A stretch of DNA of 64,000 bases, taken from positions 2,654,266 through 2,718,265 of the forward strand of contig JAJHZJ010000268.1 of assembly GCA_023548195.1 (NCBI GenBank). Reading direction: 5' to 3'. Below the pieces are notes generated by a model. That model was not told the origin of the DNA. It did no database searches and saw only the letters and a program-made list of their open reading frames with translations. Within the stretch, counting starts at the first letter, position 1. Each line of letters opens with the position of its first letter. This DNA comes from Bettongia penicillata ogilbyi (Eukaryota; Chordata; Mammalia; Diprotodontia; Potoroidae). Positions 22,970 through 33,458 of this stretch are shown one piece after another. A program made the translations under genes and the position numbers.

Positions 22970-24600
22970 TAGTGCAGCCAAGATGACAGAGTAAAAGCAA
23001 GGACTTCCCTGAGTTCTCCCCCAAAGCCCTCCAAATACCTCCAAAAATGACTCTAAACAAAATCTAGAACTACAGAACCCACAAAATGACAGAGTGAAAC
23101 AGATTCCCAGTCTAAGACTACCTGGAAAGTTGACAGGAAGGGTCTTTCACACTTGGCAGGGAGCAGAGCACAGTCTAGTTTAGGCCGCACCAGCACAGAT
23201 GGGCTGAATCAGGCCACCGGAGCTGAATCATTGGCAACTTTGGCAGTCTCCAGACGTCTCAACCCACAAACACTAAAACAATCAGTGGGAAAACTCTGTG
23301 GGACCTGAGTGAAAGAGGAAAACATGATGTGGCCAAGTCTGGCCAGGTCGGGTCCCCAGCCCTAGGGTGGTGTGGGCGCTGGCAGCAGCAGGGTCAGCAA
23401 CGGTGGCAGAGGCTGCTTCCAGAGTTCTGGGACCACAGATGGGCCCTGAAGTCTGAGACATACATCCACTCCCACCCCCATCCCCACTGAAAGCAGAGTT
23501 CTACCTTGACAAAGATTTAGAAAGTCAAATGTTTGGCTGGGAAGACAAGTAAACATTGTAAAAGAACTTAAGACTATGGAATCTTACTTTGTTGACAAGG
23601 AAGATCAAAGCGCATAACCAGAAGAGGACAGCAGAGTCAAAGATCCTACATCAAAAGCCTCCAAGAGGAACATGAACTGTTCACAGGCCCTTGAGAATTT
23701 TCTCAGTATTCGGGTAATTGGAGGAAATAGACAGATGGACAGACAGACAGATAGATACATAGATAGATAAGGGCACAGGGTGAGTTGAATATGAAGGGAT
23801 GATATCTAAAAATGAAATTAAGGGGTGAGAGAGGAATATATTGGGAGAAGGAGAAAGGGAGAGGTAGAGTTGGGTAAATTATCTCACATAAAAGAGGCAA
23901 GAAAAAGGTTTTATAATAGAGGGAAAGAGGGAGCAGGTGAGAAAGAATAAGTGAACCTTACTCTTATCAGATTTGGTTTAAGGAGGGAATAAAATACACA
24001 TTCATTTGGGTATCTTACCCTCCAGGCAAGTAGGGGGTAAGGGGATGGGGAAAATGATAGAAGGGAGGGTAGACTAGAGAAGAGGGCAAACATTTTAGAA
24101 AAGGGACAGGAGAAACTATGGAGGGAAAAGGAGAAAACAGAATAATTGAGGGATGAGATAGAATGGAGTGAATTATAGTTAGTCTTTCACAACATGACTA
24201 TTATGGAGGTGTTTTGCAAAACTACACATATATAACCTATACTGAATTGCTTGCCTTCTCAATGGGGGTGGGTAGGGAGGAAAGAAGAGAGAGAATTTGA
24301 CACTCATAATTTTAAAAACAAATTTTAAAAAAATTATTTTTACATGCAACTGGGAAATAAGATATACAGACAATGGGGTATAGAAATATATTTTGCCCTT
24401 CAAGAAAATAAAGGGGAAGGGGATAAGAGAGGGGGATGATAAAAGAGAAGACAGATTAGGGGAAGGGGTAATCAGAATGCATGTCCTCTTGGGATAGGGG
24501 TGAGGAGAGAGATGGGGAGTAAATTTGGAACTCAAAATCTTATGAAAATGAATGTTAAAACTAAAATGAAATAAATTTTAATCTTAAAAAATACTTTAAT
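22970..24600 (+). mobile_element. Internally deleted L1 / HAL1-like element
   Basis: 22975-23560 is L1 5' UTR text ('aagatgacagagtaaaagca' onwards). 23575-23700 enters the start of L1 ORF1 ('gttgacaaggaagatcaaag', 'agcctccaagaggaac') and stops abruptly at about 23700. Then comes a 23700-23790 AGAC/GATA tract and about 750 bp of purine-rich 3' UTR-like text ('ggaagaagggagggt' type), ending in 'gaaaatgaatgttaaaactaaaatgaaataaa' and an A-rich tail. ORF2 and nearly all of ORF1 are absent, so it is either an internal deletion or a HAL1-type half-L1. Non-functional. Confidence 0.6.
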
Positions 24601-24609
24601 TAAAAAATT

Positions 24610-24934
24610 AAAAGTAGTAACCATCAGCAAATGCATTCATTTAGCCAAGTACCATTTAAGAAATTATATATAAACAGCTTATCTGCATGCTCCATTGAAA
24701 TCATGCCAAGGGAATGGGAAGACAGCCCCCAGTATATTTAGTGAACTTGCTATGGTGACTTTATGGGAGGGTCCTCCATAGAGGATATGGAGAGAGTCTA
24801 GAATATACACGTATAGATGAATTAAAATCTGCATCTCTGCATTAACTGGATCACTTAGATACATTGGAGAATATAAACCATAAGCTACCAATTATTTACA
24901 TTTATTTAAAAATGAGTAACATTTTTCAGTAATG
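24610..24934. other. Unique DNA
   Basis: No repeat recognised. A 70-codon minus frame at 24679-24891 has no domain. Confidence 0.4.
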
Positions 24935-25195
24935 CTCACTTTCTTTCCATGCCCTCTCCTGAGCTCCTTTTATGTGTTTTGGGCATCATGTTGGCTATTT
25001 TTGTCATTATTATATTGTCTCAGTCAGTGGACAATTGTTTTCTTGATTTGACATTTTTCTTCTGTGTCACTTTATGTTTTCCCTCCATATTTCTTTATTT
25101 TCTTCATCTTTTTTTCATGTTTTTTACAGCAAAGCAACATTAGTAACATTCCACTATAATCAATGTGGTTATTTTGTTTTAGCCATTACACAACT
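24935..25195 (-). repeat. Possible divergent L1 3' fragment, antisense
   Basis: 'tttacagcaaagcaacattagtaacattccactataatcaatg' resembles the L1 antisense module at 7.5 and 39.05 kb but is much diverged. Confidence 0.3.
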
Positions 25196-25239
25196 CTATC
25201 TTTTAAGACTTGTGAACACATAGAGAGGTGTTTATTTTC

Positions 25240-25560
25240 AGGACTTTGATAATGCAAGTCATCACTCCGCAGTGTTTGAAAGTGTTTACTCTTGGGTCAA
25301 ATTTAGTACCAGTTATCTACAAAGAAAGGAGAAGAGAGGGGACAGACCCAGTTCCTTATTAAGTCTCTTCAGTTTAAATGATTCTATCAGCAATAGGAAT
25401 GATTGCGATAACTGACCTGGGTCATTCACAATGTGTAACGTGCTTATTTTGACGACTGGTCTGTGTTGAACTGAAATCGACAAACAAGGATGTCACTTAT
25501 TGGATGGTGCTATTTCCAGATATGATCCTAGCTAATGTTTGTTGCTTTCATTTGGGAAAT
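25240..25560. promoter_or_regulatory. Candidate conserved non-coding element
   Basis: Repeat-free, with more CpG than its flanks (25405-25482). Contains TGACCTGGGTCA at 25413-25424, two nuclear-receptor half-sites facing outward with two bases between. Inference only. Confidence 0.35.
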
Positions 25561-26104
25561 TGTTATCTCTTTTCTTCCCCTTACATTTCATCAATTTCCT
25601 TTTAAAACACTGGAGTATAAACATGTCTCCACAGTTATACTTAGAACTATAAATATGAGCCTCTGCAGGAAGTTGAGTGAAACCTGGAGAATGGACTCTT
25701 CCTCACTAATTTTTACATCCAGCTGAATGATAATCTCACATGTTAAAAATCTTTGGTTTTATCCAAGTAGGTATTCCCTTCACTGATAATCATTACTATC
25801 TTTCAATGATTGAGAAGACTGTGTTTAGGAGTCAAAACCTAACAGTAAGTAATGAACCTCCAAACTTAGTTAAGTTAGTCCAAGAATGATAGATATGCAG
25901 TTGATTGCTGAGGCCAGAATCAAAGACATTTCAGCTAATCCTTTTCTGGAATGTGTACTTCACTCAGAGATTTTGGGGGAACTTCCCTGGAGGTGAGATC
26001 TAGGATGAACTCTGTCTCTGTTGAACTGAGTTATCTCACTTCTAATGGGAGAGTTCCTCATTCTGTTTATTCTAGTATATATTCTTCTATATGTTCTATA
26101 TATT
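25561..26104. other. Unique DNA
   Basis: No repeat recognised with confidence. Confidence 0.4.
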
Positions 26105-26352
26105 TTTGTTAGTCATTTTCAGTTATGTTTAATTCTTTGCAACCCTTTTTTGGGGTTTTCTAGGGACAGATATGCTAATGGTTTGTCATTTCTTCTCCAG
26201 ATAATTTTATGGTTGAGGAAACTATGGAAAATAGGGTTAAATGACCTGTCCAGGGTCACATAACTAGTAAGTATCTAAGGTCAGATTTGAACTCAAGAAG
26301 CGTCTTCCTCACTCCAGGCATGGTGCTCTATCCACCGTACAACCTAACTGCT
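26105..26352 (-). repeat. Mar-1-type CORE-SINE, antisense
   Basis: Starts with the reversed RTE-type tail ('tagtcattttcagttatgtttaattctttgcaaccc'), then 'gttgaggaaactatggaaaatagggttaaatgacctgtccagggtcacataactag', 'agatttgaactcaagaag' and the reversed tRNA-like head ('gctctatccaccgtacaacctaact'). Confidence 0.85.
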
Positions 26353-26904
26353 CCTCTTCTGTGAATACCTTCATTGATTTCTATTTTGCTATGATTTGCA
26401 CAGATGGGTTTCTTTTCTAGACAACAGTAACAACAAAACACCACAATTTCTTGCAAAAATAAGAGACCAGAAATTATAGTCCTATGGATAGAACATGTAG
26501 TATGAGGGTTTCACTGAATGACTTAAAAGGAGGCAGAATGAACTTCTCTAAATTCTTCTTCCCCACCTTTCTCCAAAGAAGACTTTAATTCCTCATGGGA
26601 GGAACAGCAGGAAGCTGGTGGTGATGGCCATTCTTCTGAGTACCAAGAGTATAACTGAGTATAGCTGTTTGAGAATGGAGTGTCATTTTAACAACATTAT
26701 GAGACATTAGAGGACACCATTCCAAGAAGATTCATGTTAATATCATTGCAATGAGCATTGAAAACAGTGTCAAAGGAGAAAAGAAAATGGAACAGATGAC
26801 ATAAAGGGACTTCACATAAGCTTAAAAATATTTACATAAAGGAGGAGGTAGAAGATGTAGACCAGCAACTATATCAATGCCTTGGTGATTTGAAAATACT
26901 GATT
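26353..26904. other. Unique DNA
   Basis: Nothing recognised. Confidence 0.4.
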
Positions 26905-27359
26905 GACTTCCCTAATGTGTAGCCCTGACTATGCCACTCTCTTACTCAATAAATGCCAATGATTTCCTATTATGGCTAGGATGAAATACAGGTTTCTGTT
27001 TGCCTTATAAAATCCTTCACAACTTGGCCCCAATCCACCTTTCCAGTATTATCATATATAACTTGCACATGAAGGTTCAGCCAAACTGACCTTCTTGGTG
27101 TTACTCACATGTGACACACCATCCCCTACCTCCACAACTTTACACTGGCTATCCCTTGGGTTTAGAATGCACTCTAACCTCACTTCTATCTCTCAGAGTC
27201 TTTTGTTTTCTTACAAATTCTGCCCAGGTGATAGAGTCTAAGTAAAACCTTTTTAAATTCCCCAAGTTGCTAGTTCCCCCTTCACCAAAAAAAAAAAAAA
27301 TGGTTCTGAGTCCTTCTTTCCTTCCTTCCTTCTTGCTTGCTTTCTCATCTATATACCTA

Positions 27360-27419
<60 letters not shown>

Positions 27420-27625
27420 TCCCCAAGATGTAAACTTTAAAACTTAAAATTGCACAAGAACTTTGGAATATCCTGTATCTACATTATCTCCCTGACAGAA
27501 TGTAAGTTCCATGAGGACAGAAAGTATCATTTGTGTCTTTGTATCACTGATGCCTAACATGGTGTCTGGCATGTACAGTAGTACATGTTTAATCAATAAA
27601 TGGCTAGTCGACTGACTAATTTAAC
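26905..27625 (+). repeat. L2 LINE 3' end, split by microsatellites
   Basis: 'aaatgccaatgatttcctattatggctaggatgaaatac', 'ccttataaaatccttcacaacttggccccaatccacctttccag', later 'agaatgtaagttccatgaggacag', 'catggtgtctggcatgtacagtag' and 'tcaataaatgg'. An A14 run (27286-27300), a CCTT tract and (TATC)n sit between the two halves. Confidence 0.8.
27361..27419. repeat. (TATC)n microsatellite
   Basis: About 14 pure TATC units; likely polymorphic. Confidence 0.95.
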
Positions 27626-28460
27626 CTCATGTATACTTCAGCACAATCTGGAATGATCCACCTCTTTTTCCCTTGTTTCATACATAATACACAGGAGGCG
27701 CTGAAGGTTCCAGACTCCAGCCTTTAACAGGTTCACTCTTGATCTGGTCACATAAACGGACAGCTTCATCGGGGTTAATAATCAACTTTATTCAAGTCTA
27801 GTCTTCTCAAAGGGTTGTGAGAGAACCAGTTCCTACAGCATTGCTTTATCACCGTCCTCACAAGGGCTGGGGAGAAGGTGGGGCAACAACTCATACATCT
27901 TGATGGGATCAATCAAGACAGGCACACTTGTGCACTCCCCTAAATCCCATCAGTCCTCAACAGGGGCTGGTTGAAGCACCCACAGATTCCCCTATGGGAT
28001 CCCCTTGATTTCCACCATCACTGACCAGTGCCTACTTGCTTTATAGGGCAATAAAGAAGGCATCTTGCCAAAAATTAAGCACACAAGTTAACTTTAACAA
28101 TATCATCATTTTGTGCAATCATAGTAAGTATTACCTTATGTCATCCCTCATCTCACAGTGCAGCCTCAGTAGGACTGTCTGTGACTATGATTCTGGCAAT
28201 TACTATCTAGAATCCTTGGAACTATTCTGGGAGTTATTATTTAACACATGGACATTGCCATGGTCATGGATCCTGAGAAACTAAACTCTGAAGAGATAAC
28301 AAAATCATCCTTATATACACCCCTATACTCCAGTAGAGGGCAGGAAAAAGGAACTAGGTTTGCCGTCAAGAAATTTAGTCTCATTTTCTGACTCAGTTCT
28401 CTGCTACCTAGCTGGCCTGGGACAAACCCTCTTCTCTGCACTTCACATTAGTCCTTTCGC
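27626..28460. other. Unassigned DNA, possibly an antisense LTR
   Basis: Compositionally unlike its neighbours (GC higher, few TA runs) and with 'caactttattcaagtc' at about 27784, whose complement carries AATAAA as an LTR would. I found no TG...CA ends, target duplication or internal retroviral sequence. The 82-codon frame at 28036-28284 has no domain. Confidence 0.3.
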
Positions 28461-28572
28461 GTGTGTGTGTATGTGTGTGTATGTGTGTGTGTGTGTACAG
28501 TGTGTGTGTGTGTAGTTGTATGTGTGTGTACAGTGTGTATGTACAGTGTGTGTGTGTGTGTAGGTGTGTGTG
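28461..28572. repeat. (TG)n microsatellite
   Basis: About 110 bp of TG with interruptions (tgtatg, gtacag, tagttg). The minus-strand H/T-rich frames across it are artefacts. Confidence 0.95.
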
Positions 28573-29229
28573 AAGGGGGTAGGGGGTGGGATTGACTTCA
28601 CTAGACAATCTTTCAGGCCCCTCTCAATTTTATTATCCTTGTGGTCCACTTCAAAAACACATCAACCAATGTCCATCACCACCCCAACTACACCAAAAAA
28701 AGAGGTTTGGGAGTTATTCTGTTAATTGTGTCCTAAGTTGCTTGGCCTAAGAGGATAGCTCTTGTTACATTTCATTTTCCTTTTCTCTCATTGATGATAC
28801 CCTTGCTCTCATTCTGTAGAAACCCTGAAATAGAATAAAAGGGATGATGATGAACCTAGATGAGTATGATGGGGAAACTCCCCCTAATCAAATACTTTAT
28901 TTTGGGAAAAGAACATCTGTTTGTTGGAACCCAGTTTACCTCTCCCTCAGCAAAATTAAGACCACTAGTTTTCTTTTGATCTTTGTTAGAAGTGTAATAA
29001 CTGATCAATGTCCTACACCATTCAGGGAACACCTCAAACTAAGATTGCATTCACACCCATTGAGGGGACATTTATAAAAGCGCCCATTTCCAAACTTCCA
29101 AAGAAGGCCTTGAAATTCATCAGCTTTAGTCCCACTATGACCCTCTCCACACACCTAAGCTAAGCTGGGGACATTAATCCATGGTTGGGGCTCTCCCCCT
29201 CTCTCTTCCTTACTTTGAAGATAACCAGC
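28573..29229. other. Unique DNA
   Basis: No SINE or LINE recognised. Confidence 0.4.
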
Positions 29230-29639
29230 ATTAAGTTTTATCCAGCTAGTAAACACTTCTGGTCATATATTGCCCAGTGATGACATGTGTTTGTCAGGGT
29301 CTCTGATGATAATTCCAGCTGCTGTCAAAAAGCTTTGGAGGCTTTATCTCTGTCTTGAGAGATTAGGTTGGGGGTTAGGAGAGGGGAGGGAGACACAGAT
29401 GGAAGTGAGGCACTCAGTTTCCCTAAAAGTATAGCCCAATAACATTGAACAGCCTCACTTTGCATAAACTTTTAGTTTCTGAATTTACCTTACAAGAGCA
29501 ATTTGCTGCTACCTGCAGATTTCCAGGGGGCTAAAACGCTTGACAAGTCTGCTCCTTGGTGTTGCTATGTGAATTATGCCATGGTCTCGCAGCTCTGAAT
29601 AGGAGGTACAGATGTTTTGTGTTAAGTCCAGTAGACTTA
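29230..29639. promoter_or_regulatory. Candidate conserved non-coding element
   Basis: Repeat-free; carries 'gataattccagctgctgtc' (CAGCTG E-box), a pyrimidine/purine block and 'tttgcataaacttttag'. Continues into the palindrome cluster. Inference. Confidence 0.35.
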
Positions 29640-29725
29640 AAATTTAAAATTTTAAATTTAAAGTACATATCTGTTGCACAAAGCAGTTCCCTCCTACTGT
29701 ATATACAGTAGATATGTACTTTAAA
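29640..29725. repeat. Cluster of perfect palindromes
   Basis: A 20-bp perfect palindrome at 29640-29659. A 16-bp perfect inverted repeat at 29657-29672 and 29710-29725 with a 37-base loop. A further 16-bp perfect palindrome at 29695-29710 (tactgtatatacagta) abuts the right arm. It could extrude as a cruciform or be transcribed as a hairpin. Confidence 0.9.
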
Positions 29726-30099
29726 GACCCATTCTTGGTTTCAGTAGGAGACTAAGCAATCATGCATGAAAGAAAAATGCCTAGGAATTAAATGCTGGAG
29801 TTCATAATTCCTTAAATGTGCCCCAAAGCAAGGGTCTGTCGTTGAATTTTCACTTTTCCCTGCACAAAGAGCTTGCTGAACACCCTGCCTTGTGGATGGA
29901 AGTGACACTTCTCCAGACCCCCTTCCATTCCCTCCCCCGCCCCCTCTCCCATACCTTGGTGGCTTAGAGAAGAAAGAACTGATTCTCTTTTCAAGGTACA
30001 AGCAGAGTACTTTTTTTAAACACCCTCTGGTGGGGGTGGGGAAGAAGATTGATGTCTTTCTCCCCTTTAAAGCTCATTTAAAAACCATTCTGGGTATTT
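29726..30099. other. Unique DNA
   Basis: C-rich stretch at 29908-29950. Overlapping short frames on both strands here show no domain. Confidence 0.4.
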
Positions 30100-30350
30100 G
30101 ACAAGTTACCAAGCTTTTGTCCTTTTGTAAACAAAGGGAAATTGGCAACTAATTACAGCTGAAGACAGTTAAAGTGAAGGACTTAAAATAATAAGCTACA
30201 TAATCATCAGTGCCCGGTGCTGTGTTTACATACTGGGGAAATTCATTGCAATCTTGGGCATTTATAGTTGACTGAGGGTACTTTAGGCAATTTACATTTC
30301 TTTCCACACCCACCAAACAAGCCTGTGTATCTGAAATCCTGCCCACACAG
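30100..30350. promoter_or_regulatory. Candidate enhancer with SOX/forkhead cluster
   Basis: CTTTTGT at 30114-30120 and 30122-30128, ACAAAGG at 30131-30137 (inverted with the second), forkhead core GTAAACA at 30127-30133 and TGTTTAC at 30223-30229, plus 'ctaattac' at 30149-30156. The motif grouping in repeat-free DNA suggests an enhancer. Inference. Confidence 0.4.
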
Positions 30351-30364
30351 TCTCAGAACCATGA

Positions 30365-30680
30365 CATTTTTAGTACTAAAACTGCCTTAGGGACCGTGTA
30401 GCTCAACTCTCTCATTTTATTATTGGGGAAACTAAAGCCCAGGAAGAAATATGTAAACATGAATATATAGCTTATAATGAGAGAGGCACCCTATTATATT
30501 GTAGTCCAGAGAGTTCTGGATTTCATTCAAATCCCAGCTTTCTAGGTAGTACCTTTGAGACCCTGAGCAAGGTTAACCTCTGTTCCTCAGATTCCTCATC
30601 TGTTAAGTGGAGATAGCAATAGTATTTGTGTTACATATCTCACCAACCAATTAGAGTGATCAGAAGAGCTGAGAATCATT
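30365..30680. repeat. Antisense SINE scrap (-) and MIR (+)
   Basis: 30365-30460: 'gggaccgtgtagctcaactctctcattttat' and 'ggggaaactaaagcccagg'. 30490-30680: 'ttctggatttcattcaaatcccag', 'gagaccctgagcaaggttaacctc', 'cctcatctgttaagtggagatagcaatag'. Confidence 0.6.
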
Positions 30681-30832
30681 GACTCCTAATCCAGAGTTCT
30701 TTCCACCAACATGACTTTTCTGGGCAATATGTATTCACTCATACCAACAACTAACAAGGGTAGCGAGGCAGCACAGTGGATACAGAGCGAGGCCTGGAGT
30801 CAGGAGAACCTGAGTTCAAATCTGGCCTCAGA

Positions 30833-31590
30833 TCATCATGTTTGTCCTTTGTTGCCAAAGAAGAAGGCAATGCCATGAGAGAAATGATGACATGACTTGC
30901 ACTTGACTTGGTTTTGAGTTAAGGAGGACTGTGCAGGTCATCAGCCTCACTTCTCCTCCAGAGCCATCTGAATCCAGTGACCAGATATTCATCAGAATGA
31001 CTGGAGATGACCCAGGATGCAGTGGGAGATCTTGGGCCCTTTAGGCCAAGGTCTTGTCTTTGCAGGTACTCATTTAGGGTGAGGCAACGCCCATTCCTTG
31101 AATAGGCCTGTTTAAGAAGTAGGAAGGGGAGGGGAGGAGAGAGGAGGGGAAAGGAAGGAAAGGGAAGGGAAGGGAAGGGAAAGGAAGGGAAGGGAAGAGA
31201 AAGGAAGGGAAGGGAAGAGAAAGGAAGGGAAGGGAAGGGAAGGGAAGGGAAGGGAAGGGAAGGGAAGGGAAGGGAAGGGAAGGGAAGGGAAGGGAAGGGA
31301 AGGGAAGAAGTAAAACCCACGTCAACTGGGAAGCAGTAAAACCCAAGTCAACCGGGCAACTTTTGGCCATCCAAAGTTACCTTCCTCTGCAGAGGAGAAG
31401 GAAGGGGAGGGAGAGGCAGACAGGAGAGGAGAAGGTGAGGTACCCAGCTAACATTCAGCCAGCTGCATCTACTCACAGGATCATGTTCGTCCTTCATTGC
31501 TGAAGAAGACTATGCCATCAGAGAAAAGTCAAGTGCAAGTCATGTCATCATTTCTCTGATGGCACGGTCTTTGGCAACGAAGGATGAAAA
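30833..31590 (+). mobile_element. 758-bp element with inverted termini, inserted in Mar-1
   Basis: Bounded by the 10-bp duplication. The left end (about 30842-30910) and right end (31526-31584) are inverted copies of each other over about 60 bp ('agaaatgatgacatgacttg' against its complement). Internal parts: a left unique segment to about 31120, a GGGAA tract, a segment 31310-31480 related inversely to 45.89-46.04 kb, and a second partial copy of the left end at 31481-31526. No open frame, so non-autonomous. Related copies at 45.66-46.26 and 63.59-63.77 kb. Confidence 0.7.
31121..31309. repeat. (GGGAA)n-type purine tract
   Basis: About 190 bp of ggaag/gggaa units with scattered ggaga and ggaaa variants; more than 75 bp at the right end is regular. 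The serine/proline/phenylalanine-rich minus frames over it are artefacts. Confidence 0.9.
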
Positions 31591-31799
31591 TGGCCTCAGA
31601 CACTCACTAGCTGTGTGACCCTGGAAAAGTCCTTTAACGTTTGCTTCAGTTTTCTCATCTGTAAAATGAGCTGGAAAAGGAAACAGCAATTCATTCCAGT
31701 ATCTCTGCCAAGAAAACCTCAAATGAGAGTCACACAGAATCAACCATAACTGAAATGACTCAGTGATAACTGACATATGTATATTACTATTGCATTCAG

Positions 31800-32222
31800 T
31801 TTCCTCAGCATTCAATCAACTGACTTTTAGTACATGCCTACTATGTACCAGGCATTGTGCTAAGCATTGAGAACACAAAGAAAGGCAAAGGGCAGTCTCT
31901 GGTGCCAAGGTATTGACAATGTAATGTGGGAGCTCACAGCCCCATATCTATTAAATGGAGGGCTTGAACCGGATGATCAATAAGGGCCCCTTTTCATTCT
32001 AAACCATATAATGCTAATTACCTCATTGCAACCTCAGGACAATCCCAACAGATAAATACTGAAGGTGTTATTTTCTCTGTTAAAATAGTTGAAAAACTGA
32101 GTCTCAGAGAAGTTCTCAAAGACCTCCAAAGTTGCAAAGCTGGTGTCAGAAGAGGGGTTTGAACTCAATTCTCTTCTAGTTCTAATCCCAGAACTCTGTG
32201 CTGCCTCCACTCCACGCAGTAT
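31800..32222. repeat. LINE-derived head (+), MIR scrap (+), MIR (-)
   Basis: 31800-31930: 'agtacatgcctactatgtaccaggcattgtgctaagcattgag' and 'caaagggcagtctctggtgcc'. 31935-32015: 'ttaaatggagggcttgaaccggatgatc'. 32016-32222 antisense: 'aaaaactgagtctcagagaag', 'tttgaactcaattctcttctag'. Confidence 0.65.
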
Positions 32223-32699
32223 GGAACAAAAAAGATTTTGATTCTAATAATCAGTGACTTTTAAATAATTCTATCATCTTCTAGTGACTGAAAAAAAAGA
32301 AAAAATCAATTAGCCCTTGCCAGTTAATATTTTCTAGGACATTGGTAGTAAAATGAGGTACTCCTTGAAGTCCCCATTCCTGTCTTAGGCAATTCTAAAG
32401 GACAATTAAATGCATGCAGTAATTACAGAATATTTCATCTAGGGCCTTAGCAATCGCTAACCAGTGGGGACAGGGATTATCCTTATTCTGGTAGATATCC
32501 TTAAATCATTAAAAAAAATAAATTTAAATGTATTCCACTGGGCACTCCACATCTGTCTACATTGTATTCTTAGTCAATCCATATGAATTCTTGTTAACAA
32601 TACATGCTCTGACTGGCACAGAGAGGATCTAGGACTTAAATAATGAACCTAGTCAATAGGTTTCTTCTCCTTCCCCCACCCCCTTTTTTCATTAGCATT
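32223..32699. other. Unique AT-rich DNA
   Basis: No repeat recognised. Confidence 0.4.
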
Positions 32700-33330
32700 C
32701 ATCTGTGGGATGTTAACACCAGAAACCTCTGACAAGGAAAAAAGCATAATTTTGATTAAATATTTCTTTAATGTTTGACTTACTTCAAAGTATTGCCTTA
32801 ATATAGAAAAGCACTAAAGATAATACAATGTAACTGGGAATGTTGAGAAATTATTTCAGGCCAATTCTCAAACACTAGACCGCCTCAGGGCACGAGATTC
32901 ATTTGTCTTTGTACTAATAGGTTTGTGACTTTTTTCTTCCCTTTTTTCATTTTTCCTTTTCAAACACCAATGGAAGAAAGAGGGGAAGGGTGTGCAGCTA
33001 GGTAAGAAAGAACTCTTAATTCTTCATTTCCCTAGGTTCAATTGCCATTTAAAAAGCCAAGCCTTTTGGATAAGATGTGTTTCCTTCATCACACCATCAG
33101 CCTGAATAATGAGGCACCATTTTGCACCAGACAACTGCCTGGCAGGTGACAATTAGGTCACATTTGAAGATACTGCAAGGTGAGCAACTTGCAAATAGTG
33201 TGAGAAGAGGCTTTGTTGTGACTTGTGCTCCAAGGAGATTTCCTGGCCTAGAATTGTCTGCCAGTTTAAAGCTAGCTTGGGTGAGGCTACAGTGAGTTTA
33301 ATTATATGAGAAACATTGGCCACAGTTCCA
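32700..33330. promoter_or_regulatory. Candidate conserved non-coding element
   Basis: Repeat-free block with 'caattgccatttaaaaagccaagcc', 'gcctgaataatgaggc', 'caggtgacaattaggtcac' (E-box plus ATTA) and 'gtttaattatatgag'. Inference from composition and absence of repeats. Confidence 0.4.
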
Positions 33331-33418
33331 TAGCTCTATCTGTACCTCATGGATTACACAAGCTACACTTCTGCTCCTGGATTGTCAGCTCATCTGCATT
33401 CTATGACATTAAACATTA

Positions 33419-33458
33419 TCTATCTATCTATCTATCTGTCTATCTATCTATCTATCTA
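33419..33458. repeat. (TATC)n microsatellite
   Basis: Ten tetranucleotide units with one TGTC variant. Confidence 0.9.

Larger units (their letters stand above)
30755..31790 (+). repeat. Mar-1-type SINE split by a later insertion
   Basis: The head lies at 30755-30832 ('gaggcagcacagtggataca', 'gagttcaaatctggcctcaga'). The rest resumes at 31591 ('tggcctcagacactcactag', 'gtgaccctggaaaagtcc', 'gagctggaaaaggaaacagc', 'atgagagtcacacagaatc'). The 10 bases TGGCCTCAGA occur at both junctions (30823-30832 and 31591-31600). Confidence 0.85.

Noticed and set aside
28408..28649. Histidine/threonine-rich minus frames
   Set aside because: They are the (TG)n microsatellite read in antisense.
30919..31370. 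Two long serine/proline/phenylalanine-rich minus frames
   Set aside because: They translate the GGGAA purine tract and contain only low-complexity repeats.
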